From NCBI GenBank assembly GCA_032988165.1, contig JANTQF010000239.1, positions 1 to 53,445 of the forward strand: 53,445 nucleotides of DNA, written 5' to 3'. Of this stretch, positions 1 to 11,116 are shown piece after piece. The DNA comes from Emmonsiellopsis sp. PD_33 (lineage: Eukaryota; Ascomycota; Eurotiomycetes; Onygenales; Ajellomycetaceae). Position 1 is the stretch's first letter. Every line of letters starts with the position of its first letter. A program made the translations under genes and the position numbers. The notes under the pieces are model-generated. The model did no database searches and was not told the origin of the DNA. It was given only the letters and a program-made list of their open reading frames with translations.

Positions 1-972
1 CCGAGTGCGTAGACCTATGTCATCGAATGAAAAAATGAAGACAAGACACATGTTAAGATAAAGATGAAGGAGATGGTGGGGTGGGGGGGGTTGGGGGGTG
101 GGGGGAGCGATGGGAAACAAGGAGGGGAGTTAAATCAGGCATTGGGGTTTTTTTCTTTTCTTTTCTTTTCCAACCCACACCCACCACGAATTTCCTGCGC
201 AAAAGTCTTTTCTTTTTGAACTGCGTTGGTGTATGTATGTATGTATGTATGTATGTATGATAGAGTCTTGTATATTAAATAAATATATTTATTATCCCTA
301 CCTACCTACCTATCTAGTTCAAGTTCGTTATACCATAGTTACCCGTGGACCATAGTTAGTTAGTAGATGCCATAAAAACCAAATGAACTCCATGATAGAT
401 TTTCTTCATGCGTATTGTATTGATTGAGAGAGGGTGAAACTACAGCCTCTATACGGAGTACTATCTCTCCGTTAAGGATGCTAATGAGGTATATATACAT
501 ATTTCCCGAGGTCATAGGTAGAAGGGGACTAAAATTTGAATGGATAGCATACGCTCGACATAAAAGACAGGGGAGGAAAGGCGGAGAGTGGGAGAAGGAG
601 AAATTTTGCAAGAGCAACGGATTTTTTTTTTTTTAGAAACATTATAACTAATTGATTGATTGATTTGACACATGACAGGATGGAAGGAGGATTAGGAAAA
701 AAGAAAGAAAGAAAGCATGTAAATAAAATATAAAACAGGCATGGAGAGAGATGATCAGTAAAAAAGAAATACAACACCATATATGAAAACGTTGTAAAAA
801 AAAAAAAAAAAAAAAAACCGGACAGAGATATCCCAAATGTAAGAAAAACACAAATAAACCCCGAGGTCTTTAATGAGGTATCCCTTTGACCACCGTCGAC
901 AAACAAAAAAATAAAAAGACAATAGCATGAGTAGGAAAAGAAAGAAAAAAGCAAGCAGCCGGGCTAGCTAGC
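1..972. other. Intergenic, low-complexity 3' flank
   Basis: No gene is supported here. The stretch lies downstream of the GH76 gene's stop and holds a G-rich tract (about 74-107), a pyrimidine tract (150-170), a tetranucleotide repeat (231-259) and a run of 22 A at 796-817. Open frames on the minus strand here are only translations of T/C-rich DNA (poly-Phe and poly-Leu). Confidence 0.7.
231..259. repeat. (GTAT)n microsatellite
   Basis: About seven uninterrupted GTAT units are visible directly in the sequence. A related TGTA-type repeat occurs at about 23955-23990. Confidence 0.95.
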
Positions 973-2482
973 CTAAGCAATCATCCACCACACGCCACCG
1001 AAAACGCACACAAGGATAATCGACGTCATAAAGCCAGCCCCGACCTTATCGCCCATAGTAATATCCGAAAGCTCGGGCACGCTACTTTTCGGCCCGGATC
1101 CAGCCTCTGGGTCGCCCTTGCTGGTTCCACCACTCTTCTGGGTCGCGGGGCCCGGCACGAAATCTACCAGGTTCCCCTGGATGACTTCCAGGGCAGACAT
1201 CTGCTCACCAACGCCGGTTTCACCGTCGTACGCAGCCCCCTTTGTCCATCGGAGGCCGCAGGCGTTGCCGGGCCCGCTGCATTGGAGGGCAGCGGCGGTG
1301 GCGGAGGCGCGGAGTTTGGGCATAATGATGTCGTGCGTAAATGGGGCGAGGGCGACGGTGGCGGCCATCCAGCGCGAGAGGTAGGCTTTGAAGGAGCGCT
1401 GGTCGACGTTACATTTGCCGTTGTTTTCACAGGCGACTTCAGTCATGACGTCCTTTTGGAAGAAGATTTCCGCGCCCTTGAGCATGCCTAGAACGTGTTG
1501 TTTCCAGACATCGGATCCCGTCTATATTTAAGACGGCGAGATATTAGTTATTGAGATCAGTAACAATTTGGGAACCGATGAATTACTAACCAGGTTGTAC
1601 ATGGAGGCCGCCCCGTGCAAGAGGACTCCACTGTTATAACTCCACTGGACATGGTTGATAGCGGTGCAGTTATCATCATCATCCGCGCCGTCGAAAACCT
1701 GGTAGGATGGGCTGATGTAGCCAACGCTGGTCATCCAATCCCATGAAGTTTCCGCCCAGTTCTGATAAGTTCCATTACCCGTGTACCGGGCCAGGCGAGC
1801 GGCTATATTGAAAAAACATCCATTGGAAATAGTGTTCTTGTACGTCCATCCGTTACCAAACGAGGTGATGGACCATTTCAAACCGCCACCGCACGTATCG
1901 TTATACCACCGTGGTGCTTGGGTGTTGAAGACAGCCTGAGCAAGCGCAAGCCATTGTGGTTGATCTTCTGGAGGATCTGGGAATTTATCTTCTGCTGCGG
2001 TCATGGCAGTCATGCCCCAGAATGCCTGGTCATCGTTTCCGGACGTGCGGGACTGGTTGGTAGGCTGATAATCCAGGTCACGTCCAACTTGGTGAAGCAG
2101 GGCCTGGGTGGTAATCTCGTTGTGTTGGTCGTCTCCAGTATAATGCCAGTACTCTATCAAAGCACCGAACATAGCACCAGCCTCCCACCAATAGTACGGG
2201 GCGGGCAGGTTGCCGGGTACGTCTCCAGGTCTATATCCAGTATAATAGCTAACGAGTTTCTCGGATGCGGTCTTTGCCGCGTTCCTGATCGATTCTGCGC
2301 ACAGCCAGAGGGTTAGCGCCGGACATACATGCTCAACGAGGGCAGAGGGAGTACCAACTGGGGTCATCAAGGTTCAAAGTGATCGCTGCCTGGGCCGCCT
2401 GGGCTCCTAGCAACGCCGACAATAGCAGAGAGGTGCATGATTGGCTCGTCGACCTCGACGATGCAGATGGGAAGAGTCTCAT
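973..2482 (-). CDS. GPI-anchored GH76 mannan endo-1,6-alpha-mannosidase (DFG5/DCW1 family)
   Basis: Exons 2482-2359, 2294-1591 and 1521-973 join to 458 aa. The family acts at the plasma membrane and wall, where it is thought to transfer GPI-anchored mannoproteins onto glucan. The chosen ATG (2482) opens a signal peptide (about 1-32, ending AQAAQA) followed by ITLNLDDP, the usual mature start. GH76 landmarks follow: PYYWWEAGAMFG, GNDDQAFWGMTA with the paired catalytic-type Asp129/Asp130, and WSYNSGVLLHGAA. The C-terminus is Ser/Gly-rich and ends in a hydrophobic helix (FMTSIILVCVFGGVWWM), a typical GPI signal. Intron 2 is 69 nt with canonical GTTAGT..TAG. Intron 1 is 64 nt and its donor (GTTGGT) is weak, so that junction is less certain. 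An upstream in-frame ATG at 2515 would add 11 residues. It cannot be told here whether this is the DFG5 or the DCW1 paralogue. Confidence 0.93.
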
Positions 2483-5400
2483 GGTAAAACCCAAGCAAGA
2501 AGCAATGTAAAACAAGACAGAAGCGAGTGTAGGCTAGGCTCTTCGGTTTACAGAACCATCTGCAGGACGGGAATGAAAGTCGACAATCACCCGCCTCAAC
2601 CGGTGGTGGACGAAGGAGTGTTTCGACGCTCACTCAGATGTACAGACGTGAAGAGTGGAAGCGTTCGAAGGGCCTGGGGATCGACTTGCTGACGACAGCC
2701 GCCAAGGAGGAATGGCGAGCGTAGCAAAGGGGTCACACTGGCCGGGCGGGGGATACGGCTCGCGCAGGATCGGAATAGCAAGGTCAGCACCAGCGGGCAC
2801 ACCTCAGCGAGCGACAGAAGAACGGCAAACGAGTGAACCCGGGACAGAAAGCAACAGGGCGTGAGTTGGCGGAGAGATGGAGAGGATGGAGGTGATGAGA
2901 TGAGGTTCGAGTCGTCCGGACGCTGAGACAATTGGCGATAGCGTATTTTATTCGTCATTACGGGGTTTCTCTCCTGGTCGCCCGCGCCGAGCAGGGTACC
3001 AGAGCGTAAAATACCGCCCATAAATTACGCATGTGTCCCGATCGGGCTTAGCGTAGCCGTCACCGTGGCTGTGCAGATTTGATGACATAATAGTCACGTG
3101 GTTTGTGCACACCCAGACATTATGTCAGCACAACTCCATCAGACTACATCCTTGATCCAGCTCTGGAGAAAGCTCGTTCAGCGCTTGAAGAACCCAAAAA
3201 TGGCCCGGCTAGGCACGCATCGTGGACCGAGAATTGGGAGAGTCTGTGCTATCTGCAATTGGCGGGCATGCGCCCGTCGATCCCCAGATTCCTCCCCTCG
3301 CTGCGCTTGATATGGCAACTCTCGAGTCTCAGCCCAATGGTTCCAGCTACTAGTAGTACTCTCCGCCGCGGGCAGTTGGAGGAACCATCCAGTGTCTCGG
3401 GATAGTCAATACTTACCTCGGAGAAAACGCGTTGGTCGAGGAATACCCATCTACTTCGTCTTGTTCCCAATGGCACCACCCTGCTCTATCATTCTCGCCG
3501 GCGGTGAAGAAGCCATAGCACGAGGCCGCAGCAAATTCGCCAAAAGAGCAGCCCTTGGTTGCAAGCAACGAGACGGACGGAGCACGGTTTGTTCGACTGT
3601 CTACGCCGTGTTGCTGGAGACATGCTGCTCGTTTGCGGTCCCCGTTTACCTATTGTTGCTGCTCGTGTTTTCTCGGGCTAGGTCTGTGGAGCCAGATAAG
3701 TTCCTCACGGCTGTCCTCCAGAATATATATGCTGGATCTCCAGAGGCCTGGCCATGATTAAGTTAGTGACAATCACGTCCCAAGGTCCCATGAACGCAAG
3801 CACGGTCCGCTTTGCATGGTGGTGATTGGGGAAGTCCCACATCCCCATCCCCAGGACCGGGCTGCCCTTGGAATGAAGACCCCGTAGTGCTGGGAAAAAG
3901 CGGAATATCTTTGACAAATTCGTTCCCCTTTGCCCGCTGGCGTAAAGACGGCGCCGATGATATATGATTGATCCAGTCGAGGGCCTACGAGCACCGTCTG
4001 ACGATTGATTTCGATTCGTTGAGTGTGTCGAGACAAAACTCTGTGGGGGGGGCATCTGCGGACGCTAATATGAATCTGGTATACAATAAGCAACTTTTCA
4101 GGCACTTCAACTCTGCAACAGCTGGGAACCGAAGGCCGTCAGCATCCATGTACCGTTTATATTTGTAATGGCATCTCGAATGCTCTCTCAAAAAGCCTGT
4201 GTCTTCTCGTCGATTTTCCTGTGTCTTCTATTAACAGTACGGAGTATGCAGTAAGGACACAGATAACAGCTTCAATCGGAAGAATGGGCCAAACCACGTG
4301 GTTGAGGAGGAGAAAAAACAAATATTGGAAAGAGGATCAATAATTAAGAGCAATAGCCGCCTGAAAAATCATCCTCCAAGACTCGCGTGGGGTTAAGTTC
4401 TGTATGGCGTTGGGTCGAAACTGATAATCTTCCCACCAACAAATACTATCTATCCCATTACGGAGGACTCCGTCGATTGCACACACATTGGCACAGTAGC
4501 TGCAAATATTCGCAAATAAATCCCCGAATCCCCCAATTCCCCCATAACCCCTCTCCCCTCAGAGTCCTCGCGATGTAGTAGTTATCCTGCGGGGTCAATT
4601 GTACCTATCTCACGGCCGTTGATCCGTTGCAGCAGTGAGCATAGCGACAGGGAGCAACCCCTGCAAGCTGTCAAACCCTTGAAAGTTGACCCCCATCCAT
4701 CGCATCGCATCGCATCCATCCCATATCCCGACCTTCCTAGGCGCGCCGGGGAACACATCTAGCCGTTCCCCGGGGCCCACCGCCGACCCAATCCAACCCA
4801 ATTACGATCTAACCGCCGATACCACGAACTTCGTCTTCCCCAGCATGGGGCTGAGCCGCTCCGGGGGGGACACTGGGAGGGCCTGGCTGACGACTGATGA
4901 GCGGCCGGCCGGCGGCTGGCTGTTCCTTTTCGAGACTGCATCAATAACAGCCTTGGACCGGCCACTCGGGGCCGCTGATAGGTAGGCCGGGGCAGGCGAG
5001 ACATGTCCGAGATGGGTTGGCTACATACTACGGGAGCGAGGGATGGTCCATGGAGGATCTAAATGCACGTCAGCTTGGATGAGGACGGGAGAAGGCAGAG
5101 GAGGAGGGGACAGACCTGTCATAATTGGTGAACAAGTTCTTTTATGTTCAGGGTATTAAATTTCCCTTTTCTTTTCCCTTTATCTTTTTTCTCTCCCGTT
5201 CTCTCTCTCTCTCTCGACATCTTCTACTTCGGTGTCCGCCACCTCCCTCCCATTCCACTCCCAGCATCCCCAACCCCTCCTGTGCTGCTGCTGCTGGTTT
5301 CTGGTTTCCAGTTTCTGGTTCTTCGGGTTTCGATTATCCGAATTAATACTAAGTATCCCATCTACATTGACTATATGGGAGGTACATACATCCACACCCG

Positions 5401-5694
5401 CATCCGAACTCCCAACATCTAGTATTGTTCCTGCAACTTTCTTTGTTGCAGCTTTTCAATTGTTGAACAACAACAAACAAAAAACCAATTATCTCTTCTC
5501 TTTATTCTTTTTATTTACTCGGGCTACTCCCCCGATCGCTCTTTAATTGCTTATTCCTTCGAGAAAGAAGAGAGAAGGGGGGTAAAAGCATCTGTCCAGC
5601 CAGTCAGTCAGTTCAGTCCAGTCTAGTCGTTTCAACCAGGCGAAGGAAAGCTGACAGAGAGAGAGAGAGAGAGACAAGATAGCAAACAGCAGCA
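2483..5694. other. Intergenic between divergent GH76 and methyltransferase genes
   Basis: 3.2 kb separates two divergently transcribed genes, so it holds both promoters. A 101-codon frame at 3103-3405 (+) has moderately gene-like codons but no recognisable domain and no good partner exon. I do not call it. CATCG/CATCC repeats occur near 4690-4720. Confidence 0.6.
5156..5280 (+). promoter_or_regulatory. CT-rich promoter/leader tract of the methyltransferase gene
   Basis: A long pyrimidine tract with CTCTCTCTCT lies about 420-540 bp upstream of the methyltransferase ATG. Such tracts are typical of filamentous-fungal core promoters just upstream of transcription starts. A (GA)n run at 5653-5674 sits in the presumed 5' UTR. 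Confidence 0.45.
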
Positions 5695-7103
5695 ATGTCC
5701 TCATCTCCAGAGTCCCAGAGCTACGACGACTATTCTCCCCTTGTCGTCGACGACGAAAACCATAGCGATCATGACTCGACGTACGAAGGCTCTATGTGAG
5801 TATTCTTTTTCCTATATAGATATACTACATCAAAAGCACATCCATCCCGTGCCCAATCTCTCTCCATTATCCCTCCATTATATCCCTCCTCCACCCAACC
5901 ATATCACCATATCACAAAGTAAATAAAGAAGAAAAAAGGCCACTAAAAAAACGGCGAAAGGGGTACTAATAAATCCGAAAGCGAGAGCGAGACCACTTCC
6001 GTAACCTCGAGCATCTACAAATACCGCGTCGAGAATGGCCGCCGATACCACGCCTTCAAGGACGGGGCATACTATGCGCCCAACGATGAAGCCGCGCAGG
6101 ATACGCTAGATATTGCGCATCATTCCTATCTGTTGCTGTTTGGGCAGAAGTTGTGTCTGGCGCCTATTGAGAGGCCGCAGGTATGTAATGTTGAGAAATA
6201 TTGCCTCGATTTTAAGATGTACATACCTTGCTGATGTTATCCGTTCCGTGATTCAGAAAGTCCTAGACATCGGAACCGGAACAGGTACGGTACTGCGCAA
6301 TCCTATCTTTCCATGATCCAATTTCGATTCGAAGACATAGAAAAGCCATCCTGCCCACCCTGATCTCAAACCCATCATCCCCAACCAGCAAACTAACCCT
6401 GGACACGGGGACAAAAACAGGAATCTGGGCCATCGACTTCGCCGAAGACCATCCCCAAGCCGCCATAATCGGCACCGACCTTTCACCTACCATGCCCTCC
6501 TGGGTCCCGCCCAACGTCACCTTCACCATCGACGACTGCAACGAATACCCCTGGTCCTTCAAGCCCAACTCAATGGACTTCATCCACGCGCGCGACCTCT
6601 TCGGCTGCATCAACGACTGGCCCGAGTTCCTAGCCCAATGCTACCGAACCACCAAGCCCGGCGGCTACGTGGAGCTCAGCACCCGCGCCGTCTGGCTAGC
6701 CTGCGACGACGGCTCGATCCCCGACGACCCGGACCACGTGTACAACATCTGGGACCGCACGTTCCGCGAGGTGGGCGAGCGGACGGGCAAGACGACGACG
6801 ATCATTGAGAAGCAGCGCGAGCTGATGGAGAAGGCCGGGTTTGAGGATGTGGTGGAGGTGAAGTTGAAGATGCCGCTGGGGCCATGGGCGAAGGATAAGA
6901 TGCTCAAGGAGGTGGGCAAGTTTTATTATCTGGAGTGTTTGCAAGGGTTGGAAGGGTGGGCGCTGGCGTTTCTGACGAGGACGCTGGGCTGGGATGTTGT
7001 TGAGGTGCAGGTGCTGCTGGCGAAGTTTCGGGCGGCGATGAAGGATAGGTCGCTTCATGTGTATGTGCCTTATAATACGGTTTATGGGCGGAAGCCGGCG
7101 TAG
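5695..7103 (+). CDS. LaeA-like SAM-dependent methyltransferase
   Basis: Exons 5695-5795, 5982-6180, 6257-6284 and 6421-7103 join in frame to 336 aa. This is the fungal Methyltransf_23/LaeA-like class, many of which influence secondary metabolism while others have unknown substrates. After an acidic Ser-rich N-terminus comes the conserved lead-in IYKYRVENGRRYHAFKDGAY, then SAM-binding motif I VLDIGTGTGIWAIDFA (about 102-117), the acidic loop IGTDLSP, and the post-motif region FIHARDLFGCINDWPEF and TTKPGGYVEL. The 28-nt third exon encodes most of motif I, with introns on either side. The stop is TAG at 7101. The exact substrate cannot be inferred, and the true LaeA orthologue cannot be told from one of its many paralogues. 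There are no secondary-metabolite genes nearby. Confidence 0.9.
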
Positions 7104-9181
7104 GGTGAGTTTTTCTTTCTTTCTTTCTCTTTATTTGCCACTCTTCTTTGTTTACCCTGGGAGGGGGACGGAGGTATATTCTCTATATATGTATGGATGG
7201 ATGGGCTTGTGCCGGCTTTTTGTGTTTTTTTCGCTGTCTGTTTTGTATTTTTTGCTTTTCCTTCCTTGCCATGAGTTTGATGATTTCGTTCCTTTTGTAC
7301 GTGGCGTGGATATCTAAGCAAGTTTTTATATATAGTAGTATTGAATATTTTTGAGAAATACCATAGTTATATTATGTATTTATTTACCACTTAAAGATGG
7401 TATCGTTGCTGATAAATAGCGCGTTTAAATGCATGGGACCTCATTTCACCCCTTATCAACCAAGCCGTTCGAAGTCGGTGAGAGAGGAGAATACTATACA
7501 CTGCCAGCCAGTATTCGATATGCCTTCTACGTATCACTGGTTTAACTATCCGTATACGAGCAGACAGGTTCACGCCAAGTTCCAAGCATCTGAATCAGAT
7601 CCGAAGACAAAAGATAAGATGTGACAATGACAGGCATGCCACATCGAGATCGAGATCAAGATCGAGGGAGACCCTTGATTGACAAAGAAAGCCAAAACAT
7701 GCAGCCTGTCAAACCTTATTTAACTTGATTAATCATGCCAGCCCTATTGTATTGTTTTTTCTCAGAAAGCTAATTGATGAATGAATTAATAGAGCTGGGT
7801 TGTGCTTGGTTCTTAGTAAGACTCTCATGCTGTTTTTAGATGATTGAATATATCCTCTAGTTACTTACCCCTCTTCATCAGTGTAGTGTTTCTTATTCTT
7901 GCAGAACTTTTGACTCCTATTGGAAATGTTTGCTCTATTTATTTAACTACATAACTTCGTAGCCTTGTTGATGACGACAGCGAGAAAGCTCAATGACTGG
8001 CTATTCTCTACGTGGGTAAAATATCCAATTACAGCGACAATAAATAGGAGAGCATTCCTAGCCCTGGACAGGATTCAAACTCATAACCTTCGAGTTCCTT
8101 TAATAGAGATGTCTCCCTCCCACTCACCTAGATGGTAGCCATTTATCATTGCGGGTACACCAGACTGGATCCTAAGGGATAGACGGATAAATGTATGTCC
8201 ATGCATATATCATGACACAACTTCATTCTGTATTTGGAGGAATCGAATCTTTGTTCTGGAAAGGTAATCAAGTAACTACTCGTAGTTACCCACTGGCATC
8301 CAGCAGATATGCAGAAAATGAGAACAAAAGGAAGCCAGCCCTCTTAAACTGAAACGAGCTTGTTCTCGGAGACAGCCCTGCACCCTGCCTGTCTCCGGGA
8401 GACCGCAGCACAAAGAATTCTTCTGCCTTTGATAGCATTTCTTGACTGATAACCATAGGGCTGGCAGGTTGAAGAAAGGAATCACGTGGAAATGGAAATC
8501 CGCATGAAACGAACATGGCACAAGGCGGGAAGTCAAATATGACAGACAGACAGACAGGGAGTGTTTGGGGTCTTTGTCGTTGTTCAGCTGTATTACGCGG
8601 CGCGAAGGCTAGCAGAGGCAGTGCTGACAAAGGATGCTTTGATGGTGTCTGTACAGTACTCAAGTTGCAACTGAGGAATACACAGCCGCAAGAGATACTC
8701 GATATAAGCTCCTGCGTATTATTATTTGAATCTGATGGAGCTCATCCCCAGTAGTTTCCACATCGAAACCCGTACGGCGTCATACGCGGCAATACGCAGC
8801 GGACCCCGCGGGCGATCTGCCAAAGTATTTTTGGTAACGGAGCAGCGGGCTTAGATTACACGGGGCGGTAACGGCAATACGCCTTACATAAGCGGCGGTT
8901 TCTGACTTCCCTTCATTTCCCTCTCACTGATCTGTCTGTGTCTCTTGTCTCTTCACCCGCCTCTCTCCTGCGGCCATCAACCATCCACCATCCACCATCC
9001 ACCAGCCCGCTCCCAGCACTGCGCAACAGCTCTCCGCTACTGTCTGCCCCGCTCTCTGTCGCCCTCGCCCGTCTCCCGCCTCCAGCTCTCCATCCCCGCC
9101 TGTCGTTGGTGCCAACCAGCCCCCTCGACCATAGCAGCATCGCTGTCACCTAATTACAACTCTCCTTCACAACCATCAGCC
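7104..9181. other. Intergenic between methyltransferase and synaptobrevin genes
   Basis: About 2.1 kb without a supportable protein gene. It contains a tRNA-like/SINE-like segment on the minus strand (about 8048-8140) and, at 8900-9170, the C/T-rich promoter and leader of the synaptobrevin gene, with a CCATCCACCATCCACC repeat near 8980-9005. Confidence 0.6.
8048..8140 (-). ncRNA. tRNA-like (pol III box A/B) relic, possibly SINE-derived
   Basis: Read on the minus strand, TAGGTGAGTGG (8130-8120) resembles a pol III box A. AGTTTGAATCC (8081-8071) resembles box B (GGTTCGANTCC) and sits about 40 nt downstream, a tRNA-like spacing. The segment runs from GGCTACCATC to CCAGGGCTAGG. I could not fold a proper anticodon arm or acceptor stem, so this is at most a tRNA-derived relic or a SINE head. 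Confidence 0.3.
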
Positions 9182-9906
9182 ATGGCCGACCGCGAGCAGC
9201 CATACGATCCATATATCCCCTCGGGCTCCAACAACCCTTCGGCCCAGAATGGTGGGAACCAAAGGACGGCTGCCCTGCAGGCGGTATGTCATCTCTCTTC
9301 CCCCGTCCCAACCCGCGATCGCATCGAGCCTCTGCACTGGATCAAGGCTGCTGTGTCTTGAATGTCTTCTTTCCACCAGTGTGTGGAATGACGAGGCCTC
9401 TAGTCGCATAAGGGGATGCTGTTGTTTGCCTGCATTCCTCAATATATTCAACTCTTATGCCTCACAGAACTGCACAAGCACCATACTGACATCATTCCTT
9501 TATCCAGCAAATCGACGACACCGTCGGCGTCATGCGTGAAAACATCAATAAAGTGTCCCAGCGCGGTGAAAACCTTGACTCCCTGCAAGACAAGACCGAC
9601 AACCTCGCCGTGTCCGCCCAGGGCTTCCGCCGCGGCGCCAACCGGGTGCGAAAGCAGATGTGGTGGAAGGATTTCAAGATGCGCATATGCATAATTGTCG
9701 GCATCATTATATTGCTTGTGGTTATCATTGTTCCTTCTGGTATGTCCTATCACTTCCTAACCCCTGAGTAGCGGGTTATCTATCTCTCTCTCTTTCTCTT
9801 GCTGTTCTACTTTTCAGCCGCAGTCGTCCTAGCAACGACGATCCTTCGAAGGGACTTTTTTGGGCTAACATCTCTTCTCACTGCAGTTGTTGCATCGAGG
9901 AAGTAA
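9182..9906 (+). CDS. snc1: Synaptobrevin/VAMP v-SNARE (Snc1/Snc2 type)
   Basis: Exons 9182-9283, 9508-9739 and 9887-9906 join to 117 aa. This R-SNARE sits on secretory vesicles and pairs with plasma-membrane t-SNAREs (Sso/Sec9) at sites of polarised growth. The short N-terminus (MADREQPYDPYIPSG) is the usual fungal form. The SNARE motif spans about 33-90, with the zero-layer arginine at Arg53 (KVSQRGENLDSLQ), the juxtamembrane VRKQMWWKDFKMR, and a tail anchor ICIIVGIIILLVVIIVPSVVA (about 94-114). The last exon is only 20 nt and encodes VVASRK. An alternative upstream acceptor (AG at 9816-9817) would keep the frame and lengthen the C-terminus by 23 residues. The chosen acceptor reproduces the family's usual ending. 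Confidence 0.94.
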
Positions 9907-11116
9907 CGAAAATCATCGCCCCTTCTACGTACGAGTATTGCGCATGGGTTCTGCTTTGGTTTTCGTTGTATCCACTCGGTATCGGTAATGAAGTGGTTGT
10001 TTGATGGGTTCGCACTGTCTGGGCAGAGAATTCTGTCCGGTCTCTTGATACGCCTTTGTTTTTGTGACGTTTTTCTTTAATGCTGCCGGCGCAAGTTGTT
10101 TGTTTTGTTCCTTTCCATTTTCTTTTATGTTATGGCATCCTCTCTCCGCCTCGCCTCCCCTCGCCTCGATCGCCGCGTACGCAGGGCTGGTTGCACGAAA
10201 TCCCTTGGTTAGACAGGGCGATTGGATTGGCTTGGCTAGCGAGGCGGAGAGAGACCAAATGGGCTGTAAATGATACTGGCGATTTGAATCTCTTGTTGGT
10301 TTTTGTTTTTGTTGTTTTTTCCCTCCTTTGTTATTGTTACTCTTCTTCCCCTGTTTAGCGGCTATACTAATGAAGGAACTGTGATCGTGGCATGCAATCT
10401 TGTCCGTCTCTAAGCTACTATAACAAACCAAGCAGTGCACACGTAGATGGTCTAGTAAGGGAGATAAAATATGGACTGGGGGTTGAGTGTTCAAGCCGAG
10501 CCCAGCCGAATATCGGAGTAGAGGGTTCTCGTGTATTGACTGATGAGACCAGTGTTGTAGATAAGTGAAAAACGGCGAGGATGCACCCGTAGAGATACTT
10601 ATTGAGCACTGGAGATATCTGCTGCTGGCGGTATCTCCGTCCGGGGCAAACTGGTCCATCTTGATCTTATCAATCAGTGAAATTTTCGCCGCAGAAGAGG
10701 CGGTCACAATAAGGTTTTGCAGCAGATTTTTCCCGCCCCGAAGAATGTATGCAGAGGACTAATAAAAGTATTTATATATATTTTTTTGCTATTTTATTAT
10801 TCTGCTGCTGAGGGAACCATTGCATTTTCCCGCCCATCCAGCCAGCCCTGTGTGTGTGTTTTTTCCATTCGTTTCTTTTCTTTTTCGCGTCCCCAAAATT
10901 GTGTCGTGGTGCCTGGCTGCTCCGGGAACGGCCCACCACTCAAACCACAGTCATCGCCAGCTCCAAAATTTCCTCCCTCACCACCCCCCAAACCCCCCGA
11001 CACCCCTTCATCCCGCACCTCACACCCCCTCTACCCCCATTGAGCACTCTCAGCCACCTGGACTCCCCCGCCCCGTCTCGCTGACCCTGCTCCGCCGCCC
11101 CGTGCAAAGCTGCCGC
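9907..11116. other. Intergenic and leader upstream of arg5,6
   Basis: No independent gene is supported. Two frames (9925-10707 minus and 10064-10358 plus) lack any domain and look like chance. The last 300 nt are C-rich leader, and the arg5,6 frame is open upstream of its ATG back to 10820. I saw no perfect TGA(C/G)TCA Gcn4/CpcA site, only the near match TGACTGA at about 10538. Confidence 0.55.

Noticed and set aside
529..954. 141-codon Phe/Ser/Leu-rich minus frame
   Set aside because: It is the translation of T-rich and poly-T DNA, with runs of Phe from the 22-base A/T tract.
3103..3405. 101-codon plus-strand frame with moderate codon quality
   Set aside because: No start context, domain or partner exon. 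An overlapping antisense frame is equally open.
8286..8663. 125-codon minus frame upstream of snc1
   Set aside because: No recognisable domain and irregular codon use. An overlapping frame at 8276-8536 is equally open.
9925..10707. 260-codon minus-strand frame between snc1 and arg5,6
   Set aside because: No motif, low-complexity Lys/Gln/Asn stretches, and position over the 3' flank of snc1. Kept as chance without transcript data.
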